From Epiperipatus broadwayi (lineage: Eukaryota > Onychophora > Udeonychophora > Euonychophora > Peripatidae): a stretch of DNA of 64,000 bases. The stretch spans positions 3,331,835-3,395,834 of the forward strand of contig JAQFVV010006312.1 of the NCBI GenBank assembly GCA_028023455.1, read 5' to 3'. Shown one piece after another: positions 1 to 10,400 of the stretch. Made by a program: the position numbers and the translations under genes. The notes under the pieces are model-generated. The model saw only the letters and a list, made by a program, of their open reading frames with translations. It was not told the origin of the DNA and made no database searches. Positions within the stretch are counted from its first letter, which is position 1; every line of letters begins with the position of its first letter.

Positions 1-11
1 TTTTGATTCAT

Positions 12-847
12 TGTAATGTTGTGAATATTGGAAGCAGACAGAAAATCCCTTTCCTGCTCTCAGTGTTTAGATTGATTACTAATAGTAAATTCGTATCAAA
101 ATTCAACTTAGCATATTTGGAATCATATCCATTACTATGTAATCTCTTAGAAGTGCACCTCTTGACAGATCTAGACCTTGAGAAAGAGCAGTTCAATTAT
201 TAATCTAAGAGCTAGTTTGGAAATCAAGTAGCATATTATAATAAAGCTATTATACTATTATAAAATAGGGATCATGAATTGATAGTTGATCGAATGATAT
301 ATGTGCGTTAGAGAAATAAGATTAGGGATTCTCAGATTAGAGCACATAACACAGACATTCCGTGTTATATAATTGTAGCTATTGAAAGTGATAAATGCTG
401 AGAACAAAAAATAAAATAATGGAATTAAATGGGAAGGATTTATTTATGATAGTTTTATCTAATATTAAATTAAAGAATAATTTTATATTATGAACACAGA
501 TTATGAGTTCTCTGCATTAATCACTGATTTATTTCCAGTCAGATATAAATGAGAACTGTATACAGTATTTTCTGTAGTTACCACTCGAGATCAGATATTT
601 ATAATAAAGTTGTGGAAGAAAGTTGTCTCATTATTATGACTTTTATAATAAATTTATCATGAAATATTTGCATGACTAATGCTAGGTTTGAAATTAAGAC
701 CACATAGATTGAATGGTTTTATCAATATTATTGTTATTATTAATTTTTTTTTGAGAGACAATTTAATTACTTTCTCCAATGTCTTCTATAGTCCTAAATA
801 TGGCTAATGATGATGATCTCTGGTGGCCATTACAATTTATAGTTGCA
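12..847 (+). mobile_element. LTR, family I, copy 1 (5' edge may lie outside the window)
   Basis: This segment matches 14740-15563 closely along its length: shared starts near TGYAATGTTGTGAATATTGG, then CTTTCCTGCTCT and the AGATCAGATATTTATAATAA block. It ends in TTGCA, followed two bases later by a lysine-type primer site. Similarity to copy 2 seems to continue a few bases upstream of position 12, so the true LTR start may be outside the window. No coding capacity. The retrotransposon class is inferred from the terminal CA plus primer site. Confidence 0.6.
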
Positions 848-850
848 ATT

Positions 851-859
851 TGGCGCCCA
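851..859 (+). promoter_or_regulatory. Primer-binding site, tRNA-Lys type
   Basis: TGGCGCCCA lies 3 bases after the LTR end at 847. It matches the first nine bases complementary to the 3' end of tRNA-Lys, as used by many LTR elements. The leader after it, to about 985, is also partly shared with the copy at 15564-15830. Confidence 0.6.
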
Positions 860-1146
860 CCATAGATTTGATCCTAAAGTAGTTAGTATAGAATTCAATT
901 GACTAGCTACTTGAAATAAATGAGAGTTTATTGAGGATAAATAAGTGAAAGATTGCGCGGAGAAAGTTGAGGTGACAATATATATATATATATTCAATAT
1001 TAAGGACTCATACAACTATATAACAAATATTTAAAAAACTTTCGAATGCATCATAAGACAATACATATAAAGAATAGAGCAGCGATCTATTCTCGTGCAT
1101 TATTTTTTAGAAAATATTTATTGTACTGTAGTATGTCTTAATCTTA

Positions 1147-1150
<4 letters not shown>

Positions 1151-1199
<49 letters not shown>
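1151..1199. repeat. (AT)n microsatellite
   Basis: Nearly pure dinucleotide run with one AA interruption. Short peptides rich in Y and I read from it are artefacts. Confidence 0.95.
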
Positions 1200-2072
1200 A
1201 AATACATATTTTGCTCTATATATATATTAAAACCAGATAAGTATTTTGCTATACACATATATATGTATGTAAAATAAGGTTTTAATTTTTTTCTCAGTAC
1301 TAATAATAAATCATTATTCTTGTTTAACTTTACAATGTATGTCCGTGGAGATTTGTCTTAATAATTAACATCTCTATTCAAGAGATTGAACAAAACTAAA
1401 AAAAGAGAGAAAAAATCTAAACATTTATTTTTAAAAATGTAATGACATCAAGTATACATATTTGACTAAAAGTAATTGTTTTGTACTAAAATTAAAAGAA
1501 ATCAAAAAAACTAAATTTGGTATTATTTATTGACATCAGTTATGAAAGTTAAAACTAATACTAATATATACTAAAATAATTTTTTAAAAAGCATGATAAA
1601 AAAACAAAAAATAATAAACAATTTGTTGTATATTCATGTCATATTATCTCAATTTCTTTAATCATTTTTCTCAGAAAATTAATTTACTGCATGGTTTTAC
1701 TGTAATAGCATGTCTGACTAGGACAAAGATACTACAGATTTCTCACTTTACATAAAAAGTATCACCTATCATGAAGATATCTGAATAATTTGTTTTACAT
1801 TTTCTCAATAAAAAGATCTTATACTTTACAAAGAAACTGATTCTGTGTTCTGAAAAAAGGATTATTTATTTATTGATAAAAATGTCACACAATGAAAGGT
1901 ATAACTGGATGTGGATTACAATGAGCTAAATCTAATTATTTATATAAATGTGTGTGTAATAGTTAATAAATATACTAGTTTTTGATTTAAATTTAAATTG
2001 TTTTTATATAAAATTTGAGATCGTTTACAGGCAAAAAACATTTAACTATTTAATTTTTTTAATGACAAATTA

Positions 2073-2078
<6 letters not shown>

Positions 2079-2158
<80 letters not shown>
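2079..2158. repeat. (AT)n microsatellite, about 80 bp
   Basis: Uninterrupted AT dinucleotide run. Confidence 0.97.
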
Positions 2159-2161
<3 letters not shown>

Positions 2162-3092
2162 TGTAAAAATACACTGTCAGAGTTTAAATTTAGTAAAATT
2201 TATTGCATCAAGTATACTATCAATGGTTTTCATTTCATAATTAATATATAAAATATTTTATTATATGACTACTCACAAACAAATTATATTATTGAATTGC
2301 TATATATAATGTTTACAAAAGAATATTTTTGCACAATTTCTTGATGGAATCAAAAAATACATGGTAAAAAAGAATAACCTTTTGTGTAATGCTCCTATAG
2401 AATTCTTATTAATTCTGCAATTGCAATGCATTGATTCAATGGCAGAAATTTGTTGTAATCAATTTCAACAATAAAAAATTAATTTTAATAATATTTTGAA
2501 TAATTTTCAGCTTAAAATATTTGCTATATATTGAAATTTTAATTTCAAATGAAATATCGAGATGCCAGTGTCTGCTGTTTTTAATAGCCTAAAGGGAAAA
2601 GACAAAAGACAGAGGATATTTTTTCTCTGTAGAAAAAAATACAACAATGAAGTTGCTCAACATAGCCTTTTTATATTATGAAAACAAAAATATAAATTTA
2701 TACTTGATTTTAAATTTGTTTCATATTATCTTTTTGTAAAATTATTCAATATTTGTTTCTTAATAAGTATTTTACTTTTATATTTAGCATTTATTTTAAT
2801 ATATTTATTTTCTTCAATAAATTAGTCAAGTGAAAATTTATTGATGTCAATCAAGAAACATCTGTATTCCAGCAGAAAATATCTATTATCAATAACTTTA
2901 TAATATTTTGGATGTTTTTTTTACATTTATAAATTGACTTCTGGTATTTTAAAAAAATAACTTTGGTTCTTTAATTTGTATTTTACAAAATATGTCTCAA
3001 ACATATAAAATTATTAGATTGAATAATATATACTTTATCTTTAAATAAATTGCTTAAAGATAAAAGTAAATAGAGATAAAAAAGTTATTATA

Positions 3093-3130
3093 TTAAATGT
3101 TTTTATTCACCATGCACTAAAAAGTAAAAT
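3093..3130 (+). mobile_element. Lone terminal repeat of the TTAA-anchored MITE family
   Basis: TTAAATGTTTTTATT followed by a CATGCACTAAAAAGTAAA core matches the terminal inverted repeat of the MITE at 21970-22243. No opposite terminus is recognisable before the family II LTR starts at 3276, so this is a fragment. Confidence 0.5.
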
Positions 3131-3275
3131 AATAATTGTTTCTTTCAAAAGTTAACCTTGAGAATGGCAGATGATTGTTCATCGAAATATCAGTTTGTAA
3201 TGCAAAATAACACACAGTTTAGTTTCAAAAATAATTTATCTATATCATACAACTGTGAAAACATTATATATATAT

Positions 3276-5067
3276 TGTACTTATATTAATATAGGCACAT
3301 ACAATTTTATCTAAATTTATATTATTAAAATAATCTTTCTTTAACTACTTCCAGCACAAAATTAAATGTTGAGTTTATTCCTTCTTTAAAGAGAAACATA
3401 AAATTAAATGTTGAGTTTATTTCAGCTTGTTTTCGAAAAAGATAAGATTGAAATAGTTTTCTAGTGTTAGTTTTTGAAATAAAAAAAAGCTACAATTAAT
3501 TAATCAAAAGGGGGGAGGGGGAGTCTTGGTTTGAAAAATGAAACTAAAGGTTTACAAAAGGAAATAAATAGTTTTTATTAGTATTCGTAAAAATATAATT
3601 TAAAAAGTTAAAACATACAAATCTCTTTTCATTCAAGTTTAATTAAAGAAAAAATAATGTTAAAACTAATATATGTGCGTATATATGTGCGACTGTCAAC
3701 AATAGAATAAATGTTATTATAAATAAATGAAAGTTAAAGAAGATTATTATTAAAAAACACGGCAATGGTTATTAATTAATAAAATAAAACAACACATTTT
3801 ATTGCATGGCTATTACTAATTAAGCAATCTTCCAAAACACGTTTATCAAAGGATTAATTGCTAAAGAATTTCGACAACAGATCTTTGCCGGGAATATTTC
3901 GACAACACGTTGCAGATATAAATAGACTTTTTTTATCAGACAGTAATCAGTTCACAAAGTAATTGAGTAGTGCAGTTCACAAATTAATTGAATCAGTTGA
4001 GTTAATTATATCCAGAAACAAAATGCAGTGCTGAGAAGATTTTGGGAATTCACGCCTCTCCACAGCCTAAAAAGTCCGATGAAAACAGCAAGATCTGCCC
4101 GTGAAATAATGTCAATGTAACAACTTAGAAAATCTCCATCAGTATCTAATTGTCTCCAATAGTAATAATCGTGAAACTCATCAAGGAAAAGTTCCAGCTG
4201 GCTGGAAGCATTCATAATGGAAACATTTACAATGGAAATATTCTCACCGAAAGCAGCCACCAAAGAGAAACAAAATTCTACATCTATATTCAAAAGCCTA
4301 GGTAAAAACATTTGCTTATTTCATTTATACTGTAATAGCCATTGCATTGCATTAATTCATACGAATCTTTCAAGAGTCTAATTATATGAACTTTATATCA
4401 TACATAAATGAACTATTGATATGTGTGATTAAATTTCAAATGCTATGTAATACTTTATTATTATTACGTGTGTACATGAGTTAATATGTGCGTGATCATT
4501 ATATCAATATTTATTAGTTAAATTAGAGTGTTCTGTTATTAAATCTATAGGAATATTTAAACTATTTAGAAATGTTAATTTAAAATATGCATGTGTTTTA
4601 TTAGAATTATAAAATGTTTAAATTTAGTAAATAAATGTTAGTTAATAAATTATCTTTAAAATTAAACTTATTTGTTGATCAATTCTTTTTATCAATTCTT
4701 TTTAACAAATTCTTTTATCAATTCTTTTAATCACTAATTAAGTATAATCTATTAGTGATTACAAATAGCTGAGCTAGTCATGGATTTAGGTGTTGAGTTA
4801 GTGGCTATTGCTCAAAGTGCGTTATTTATTCATTCTTGAATAGATAGCTGGCACCCGTGTTTATACACAAACAAAAAAAAAGTGCTTTGGACGTGGTGTT
4901 CAACTCAACAGCCAAGAAGAAGCTATGTCCTGGAAATGTAATGTTAGTTATATACTTTATAGCTATCGTTTGGATATACATACTCTCCGAGTATGTTCTT
5001 CTCTGAGTATGTTCTTCTCTGCCTAAAAGACCGGTGTTTTGAATTTTGCACATTCGAACCCGGTTCA
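3276..5067 (+). repeat. Family II 5' LTR
   Basis: Starts TGTACTTATATT and ends near CCCGGTTCA. It aligns almost base for base with 7470-9200. It is about 60 bp longer because of two small internal duplications: an AAATTAAATGTTGAGTTTATT block near 3360-3420 and a 15-bp GAGTATGTTCTTCTCT block near 4988-5020. Minus-strand open frames inside it (for example 4006-4311) are interrupted in the other LTR and are not treated as genes. Confidence 0.8.
3917..3925 (+). promoter_or_regulatory. TATA box of the family II 5' LTR
   Basis: TATAAATAG is followed about 25-35 bp downstream by initiator-like ATCAGAC and TCAGTT sequences. The same arrangement is kept in the 3' LTR at 8066-8074. Probable RNA polymerase II promoter that sets the U3/R border. 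Confidence 0.55.
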
Positions 5068-5069
5068 AA

Positions 5070-5090
5070 TGGCTTTACCCAACGTGGGCC
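5070..5090 (+). promoter_or_regulatory. Primer-binding site of family II, tRNA-Lys type (diverged)
   Basis: TGGCTTTACCCAACGTGGGCC resembles the Lys1,2-type primer site TGGCGCCCAACGTGGGGC with a small insertion. It sits 2 bases after the LTR end. Confidence 0.55.
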
Positions 5091-5410
5091 AAACTTGTCA
5101 TAAATGACAGTTAATTAAATACTTTGTTCTTGTTGAAAATAAAAATCTAAAAAGTTAAATTACGTATGTAAAATTGCTTTAATTTAAAAAAAAGCATTGA
5201 CCAAATTTTTTTTTTTTTTTTCGAAATGAAAAGAGATTTTGACATTTATGCTATCAAATCAGAGTCAGTTGATATTTGGGTGGAGTTAAAGCATTAGATT
5301 GGGTAGAGAAAAGGACTAAAAGGGTGAAGTCAGTGTGTATTTCCATTTTAGTAAGAAATAAATAAGTAAGCCATATATTAAATCTAGTGAAATAAAATAT
5401 TGTTTTAAAA

Positions 5411-5791
5411 ATGGAAAAAGAGAAAGAAATATCTGAGACGCAGATGCTGAAAATGATGATAAATATGATGGAAGAAATGCGCCAAGAATTTAGGCAAAGT
5501 CATCAAGAATTCATTGTGGGAATAAGAGAAATAAGATGTGAAATTAAAGGAATGAGAGGTGAAATAATAGAGAAAGTAGAGGAGAACCAAGAAAGCAGAG
5601 AGTTAGATTTAGTTAAAGAAAGTCAGGAAGTTGAGGTCATGAAAGAGGTAGAAATTGAATTAGAATCAGATAGCGTTGTGATAAATAAAGTAGACACAAA
5701 TGTAGATCAAGAAATAGAAGAAAAACATAAATTCAAGGTAGTAGATAGTGTAGAAAAGTTTTTACAAAAATTTAAAAAGGTTTTAAAGTAA
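5411..5791 (+). CDS. Gag-like coiled-coil ORF of family II (126 aa)
   Basis: This is the first ORF of the LTR element. It is 126 residues, Glu/Lys-rich and strongly helical, with heptad-like spacing of M, I, L and V over residues 10-60 (MLKMMINMMEEMRQEFRQ and following) and an acidic second half. There is no cysteine knuckle in this frame. I chose the first ATG after the primer site because it directly follows a noncoding leader. The last codons read GTT TTA AAG TAA, placing a slippery heptamer (5782-5788) against the stop, and the -1 frame is then open for 82 codons. By position and composition it is probably the N-terminal structural protein (Gag) of a non-autonomous element. It resembles in style, not clearly in sequence, the ORF at 40661-41116. 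No nucleocapsid or capsid fold could be recognised. Confidence 0.55.
   Translation: MEKEKEISETQMLKMMINMMEEMRQEFRQSHQEFIVGIREIRCEIKGMRGEIIEKVEENQESRELDLVKESQEVEVMKEVEIELESDSVVINKVDTNVDQEIEEKHKFKVVDSVEKFLQKFKKVLK
5782..5788 (+). promoter_or_regulatory. Candidate -1 ribosomal frameshift heptamer T TTA AAG
   Basis: The heptamer has the X XXY YYZ form in the zero frame and is followed at once by the stop codon. Z = G is not the most efficient version in eukaryotes. No obvious downstream stem-loop or pseudoknot was seen by eye. Confidence 0.35.
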
Positions 5792-6036
5792 ACATTTGCA
5801 TTCGCTGTAGACGTAGATTTAAAACAAAGAGGAAGTGTAGGAAAAAATATTCCCAGATTGAAGTTATTCGGAGTTTGTCTAGGTATAAAGGTTTTTTGAG
5901 TTACGAAGTCAAAAACAGAACAGAAAGAAAAAGAGATAAAGCAATAAAATATAAAAGTGGAACCGATAAGAGAGGAAAGTTACTTTATATTATAGAATTT
6001 GTAGAAAGAAAGAAGGAACTGCCTGACATAGTTTAA
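5788..6036 (+). CDS. Basic -1-frame ORF that may be fused to the Gag-like ORF
   Basis: Reading from 5788 in the -1 frame gives 82 sense codons ending at a TAA (6034-6036). The product is very Lys/Arg-rich and starts VNICIRCRRRFKTKRKC, a C-x2-C-x8-C arrangement that recalls a nucleic-acid-binding knuckle, then a KNRTERKRDK segment and a KLLYIIEFVERKKELPDIV end. It has no suitable ATG of its own near the start. The -1 frame is closed by a stop at 5773-5775 and the upstream frame ends at 5789, so the two can only join inside a 13-base window, which contains T TTA AAG. A nucleocapsid-like extension made by frameshifting is plausible but unproven. A simple indel in a dead copy is the alternative. 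Confidence 0.4.
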   Translation, partial: VNICIRCRRRFKTKRKCRKKYSQIEVIRSLSRYKGFLSYEVKNRTERKRDKAIKYKSGTDKRGKLLYIIEFVERKKELPDIV

Positions 6037-6399
6037 AAGTTAGTAATCAGGCGGAATAGTAAAGGAAATAAACAAAAAGAACTGGAAATTAAATCTAAAA
6101 CTGCTATTGAAAACTTAAGACAATAAATTTAAAAAAATAAATGATTAATAATAAGTTAAATGTTTGAAAGTAATAATAATAATGTGGGCTCCGCAGAATA
6201 AAAGATTTTGTTTTTTTCTCCACGCACATATTAATTAAGGAAATGCTCGTAAATAAACAGATCAAGTAAATAAAAAAACCCTAAAATCAAGTTAAATAAA
6301 TGGGTCAAATTAATGATATAAAAGTAAAGTTGTAGATTTAAATAAATAAAAAGATAACGGAATTTCTAGAATAAAATTAAGTTAGTCAAATAGATATTT

Positions 6400-6830
6400 G
6401 TATAATAATGAATTGTAATAAAGTAAAACAGTTTTTTTCTCTCTCTGAGTACATGTACGTTAATATATAAGGTAAACAAATGTTTAAAAATAATATTGTA
6501 ATATAAATAATATTCGTAAGAGTTTAGAATAGTATTGTAAGATTAAATAAAATAAAAGTTTTTTTTTTAGAATATATGCACGTAAATAAAGAAGTTAAAG
6601 TAATTGTTTAAAAATAATAGTGTAATTAAATAAAGATATGGATAATGTTCGTATGGGTTTAAAATAAGTATCATAAAACTAATATTTAAAATGTTTGTAC
6701 TGGTTTAAAGATAATATTATAAGATTAGTGTAAATAAATATTTTAAATAATGTTCGTAAGGGATATAAGTAATGTTCGTAATAAATTTAAAAATAATATA
6801 AATGAAAGTCAATCGAAGTTGTATTAGGAG
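6400..6830 (+). repeat. Degenerate minisatellite in the family II interior
   Basis: The motif family TAATRTTCGTAAGRGTTTA / ATTGTAAGATTAAATAAA recurs several times with variable spacing. The segment is noncoding in all frames and lies between the ORFs and the 3' part of the interior. Confidence 0.5.
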
Positions 6831-7032
6831 CATATAAGGATTCGAATCTAAAGGGATGAGGGTAGTATTGAAATAAGTTAGATAAGGATTAAGTTTAAAG
6901 CTCTCGACTGGATAAATTCTAGTACCCGCAACAGATTGGCCGGGATCATTCCTCTTTTAAAAAGTGCACTGGCAACAACCAGAGTAAGTCATAAGTCACT
7001 TTTCAGGGGAGAATCCCCATATCTCGTACCTT

Positions 7033-7217
7033 GTTTTCCAAAGTGTATGTCGGAAATGGACAGTTGAAAATCCCTGCCATTGCAGCTGCTTAGTCAAAGT
7101 CCGATCAAGAGAATCGGCAATCGTTTTCCAGGGCATAAGTTGGAAATGGACAGTTGAAATTCCTGCCATTTGCAGCCACCTTTTCTTAGTCAACGTCTTA
7201 TCAAGAGAATCGGCAGC
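7033..7217. repeat. Two-unit tandem duplication, period 90 bp
   Basis: Units start at GTTTTCCA (7033 and 7123). Both contain a GGAAATGGACAGTTGAAA core, a TGCCATT...GCAGC block and end in TCAAGAGAATCGGCA. It lies inside the family II interior just before the 3' LTR. The minus-strand open frame across it simply repeats the duplication. Confidence 0.85.
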
Positions 7218-7451
7218 TGAAGCTTCGTTTATAAAAGATCCCTGTGCCACAAATTTAGTTTGTCCTCATGGTCATTATCCAGGATGAACATTGTAAGCAA
7301 TGTTACCAGCATAGAAAGAAGAAAAGCATAATTGGAGATTGCCCTTAGTATGAAAAGAAAAAGATACCAAAAAGAAAACTTAGAAAGAATAATAAATTAA
7401 GATTTAATGTTGTCAGAGATAAAATGGTCAAAAATGACGCATTTTACTCTC

Positions 7452-7460
7452 AAAAGGAAG
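7452..7460 (+). promoter_or_regulatory. Polypurine tract of family II
   Basis: AAAAGGAAG lies 9 bases before the 3' LTR and would prime plus-strand synthesis. It is short, so this is tentative. Confidence 0.45.
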
Positions 7461-7469
7461 TCGGTGTAA

Positions 7470-9200
7470 TGTACCTATATTGATATAGGCACATATAATT
7501 TTATCTAAAATTATATTATTAAAATAATCTTTTGTTAAAGAGAAACATAAAATTAAATGTTGAGTTTATTTCAGTTTGTTTTCAAAAAAGATAAGATTGA
7601 AATAGTTTTCTAGTGTTAGTTTTTGAAATAAAAAAAAGCTACAATTAATTAATCAAAAGGGGGGAGGGGGAGTCTTGGTTTGAAAAATGAAACTAAAGGT
7701 TTACAAAAGGAAATAAATAGTTTTTATTAGTATTCGTAAAAATATAATTTAAAAAGTTAAAACATACAAATCTCTTTTCATTCAAGTTTAATTAAAGAAA
7801 AAATAATGTTAAAACTAATATATGTGCGTATATATGTGCGACTGTCAACAATAGAATAAATGTTATTATAAATAAATGAAAGTTAAAGAAGATTATTATT
7901 AAAAAACACGGCAATGGTTATTAATTAATAAAATAAAACAACACGTTTTATTGCATGGCTATTACTAATTAAGCAATCTTCCAAAACACGTTTATCAATG
8001 GATTAATTGCTAAAGAATTTCGACAACAGATCTTTGCTGGGAATATTTTGACAACATGTTGCAGATATAAATAGACTTTTTTATCGGACAGTAATCAGTT
8101 CACAAAGTAATTGAGTAGTGCAGTTCACAAACTAATTGAATCAGTTGAGTTAATTATATCCAGAAACAAAATGCAGTGCTGAGACGATTTTGGGAATTCA
8201 CGCCTCTCCACAGCCTAAAACGTCTGATGAAAACAGCAAGATCTGCCCATGAAATAATGTCAACGTAACAACTTAGAAAATCTCCATCAGTATCTAATTG
8301 TCTCCAATAGTAATGATCGTGAAACCCCATCAAGGAAAAGTCCCAACCGGCTGGAAGCATTCATAATGGAAACATTCACAATGGAAATATTCTCACCGAA
8401 AGCAGCCACCAAAGAGAAACAAAATTCTACATCTATATTCAAAAGCCTAGGTAAAAACATTTGCTTATTTCATTTATACTGTAATAGCCATTGCATTGCA
8501 TTGATTCATATGAATCTTTCAAGAGTCTAATTATATGAACTTTATATCATACATAAATGAACTATTGATATGTGTGATTAAATTTCAAATGCTATGTAAT
8601 ACTTTATTATTATTACGTGTGTACATGAGTTAATATGTGCATGATCATTATATCAATATTTATTAGTTAAATTAGAGTGTTCTGTTATTAAATCTATAAG
8701 AATATTTAAACTATTTAGAAATGTCAATTTAAAATATGCATGTGTTTTATTAGAATTATAAAATGTTTAAATTTAGTAAATAAATGTTAGTTAATAAATT
8801 ATCTTTAAAATTAAACTTTATTTGTCGGTCAATTCTTTTTATCAATTCTTTTTAACAAATTCTTTTATCAATTCTTTTAATCACTAATTAAGTATAATCT
8901 ATTAGTGATTACAAATAGCTGAGCTAGTCGTGGATTTAGGCATTGAGTTAGTGGCTATTGCTCAAAGTGCATTATTTATTCATCCTTGAATAGATAGCTG
9001 GTGCCCGTGTTTATACACAAACAAAAAAAAGTGCTTTGGACGTGGTGTTCAACTCAACAGCCGAGAAGAAGCTATGTCCTGGAAATGTAACGTTAGTTAT
9101 ATACTTTATAGCTATCGTTTGGGCATACATACTCTCCGAGTATGTTCTTCTCTGCCTAAGAGACCGGTGTTTCGAATTTCGCACATTCGAACCCGGTTCG
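7470..9200 (+). repeat. Family II 3' LTR
   Basis: Matches the 5' LTR with scattered substitutions. A start at TGTAATG (7465) is also possible. It ends CCCGGTTCG where the 5' copy has CCCGGTTCA, followed by ATATAT. It carries its own TATA box at 8066-8074. Confidence 0.8.
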
Positions 9201-9215
9201 ATATATATTACTCAA

Positions 9216-9452
9216 CTCATCATTCATTTCAAAAAGCAACTTTCTTTAACATCAAAGGATGAATATCTTCATGAGATTGATTGCTTCAGATTTAAAAAAA
9301 TATATTATTAGTTATTTTTAGTATTCTTTTTGTTTTACATTTTTTTTATGAAAGAGACTCTAATGATAAATTTTCCCAAATCTGAGGCCATCAATCTCAT
9401 GAAGACATCCTTTGATGTTAAAGAGTTGTTTTTGTAGAGTGATTGATGAGGA
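9216..9452. repeat. Inverted repeat, arms of about 75-80 bp
   Basis: The left arm (9216-9293) and right arm (9378-9452) are imperfect reverse complements. Both contain CTTTAACATCAAAGGATG and CTTCATGAGATTGAT, separated by about 85 bp. It abuts the family II 3' LTR. It could be a small foldback MITE, but no clear target duplication is visible. Confidence 0.7.
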
Positions 9453-9642
9453 AGTTATTTTGTCTTCTTTATATACTATATGTATCTTGTGAATTTCCCT
9501 TAAAAAGGTCTATTTGTTAATAGATGAAACCATTGTTGTGAAGAATTTCAGTAAAATTTTGGGGGTTTGGCTAATATTGGAATATTATATTTATTTTCTA
9601 TTTTATTTATAATTACTAGTATAGTGGTAGGCAGTATATTAC

Positions 9643-9644
<2 letters not shown>

Positions 9645-9683
<39 letters not shown>
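9645..9683. repeat. (AT)n microsatellite
   Basis: Dinucleotide run flanked by short ATTACTAAATAT direct repeats on both sides. Confidence 0.95.
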
Positions 9684-9685
<2 letters not shown>

Positions 9686-9901
9686 CTAAATATTGTTACT
9701 ACAAGTTAATATGTATATCCCTTATGTATATGTTATATTTAATATGTGTATATAATAATATACATATATAATAAAGCATTAATTAACTTAAAATATGTAG
9801 GTATCCTTTTGTTAAAAAATGTTTGACTTTTATTTTTATTTGAATTTTCTTTTTAGAAAAAGAGTTTAACAAAACTATATTGTAAACTAATTTTATTTTA
9901 T

Positions 9902-10400
9902 CATAATGTAATGGAAGCTTACAATTGAAACCAAAAAATTACATGCATTATCTAAAAATATTGAGGTTCTAAAAACAATTTTTAAATTTGATATTAAAAT
10001 ATTCAAAATTTTTCTACCCAATGTTTTACATCTAAGAAATTAGTCATCTACCTAAAATATTATAGTGGCCTATCACTTTGCTAATTTTTTTTTGTAAATG
10101 TACAAAATTGCAACAAATTATTTTGAATTTAAATCTATTAAGCTTTGATTTTAAAATGTTATTGTAACTTTAAATGGGAACCAAAAAAATAAATATGCTA
10201 TAAGGTTACTTAAAACATATTAAAATTTTAAAAATACATTGCAAATTTGATATTAAAATAATCAATTTTTTTTCTACCCACTGATTCAGAACTAAGAAAA
10301 CATATTACTTATCTAAAATATTATAGTCCTATATTTTGTTTGCTTGATGTTTATTTCTTATGTACTAAATTTGAAACAATTCTATGAATTAAGTTTTATT
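9902..10400. repeat. Diverged tandem pair of a roughly 250-bp dispersed repeat
   Basis: Two units (about 9902-10146 and 10147-10400) share the order TTGATATTAAAAT, TTTTTCTACCCA, CTAAGAAA and CTAAAATATTATAG, offset by about 255 bases. A third, more diverged copy is at about 36395-36560. Family identity unknown. Confidence 0.6.

Larger units (their letters stand above)
994..3092. other. No gene seen; AT-rich with two (AT)n tracts
   Basis: Apart from the microsatellites at 1151-1199 and 2079-2158, I see no ORF of substance, no transposon termini and no RNA gene. Confidence 0.5.
3276..9200 (+). mobile_element. Non-autonomous LTR retrotransposon, family II, nearly complete
   Basis: Two long direct repeats (3276-5067 and 7470-9200) flank a 2.4-kb interior. 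The interior starts with a lysine-type primer site (5070-5090) and ends with a short purine run (7452-7460), the order expected of an LTR retrotransposon. A coiled-coil Gag-like ORF begins about 320 bp after the primer site. No protease, reverse transcriptase, RNase H or integrase can be read, so it must have been mobilised in trans or is internally deleted. The LTRs are longer together than the interior. Flanks are AT-rich (TATAT before, ATATAT after), so a target duplication is plausible but not diagnostic. Superfamily unresolved; a Ty3/gypsy relative is possible. Confidence 0.75.

Noticed and set aside
4006-4311. 101-codon minus-strand frame within the family II 5' LTR, with a related 68-codon frame at 8154-8360
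   Set aside because: The similarity is explained by the LTRs being copies. The frame is shortened in the second copy and runs against the element's promoter.
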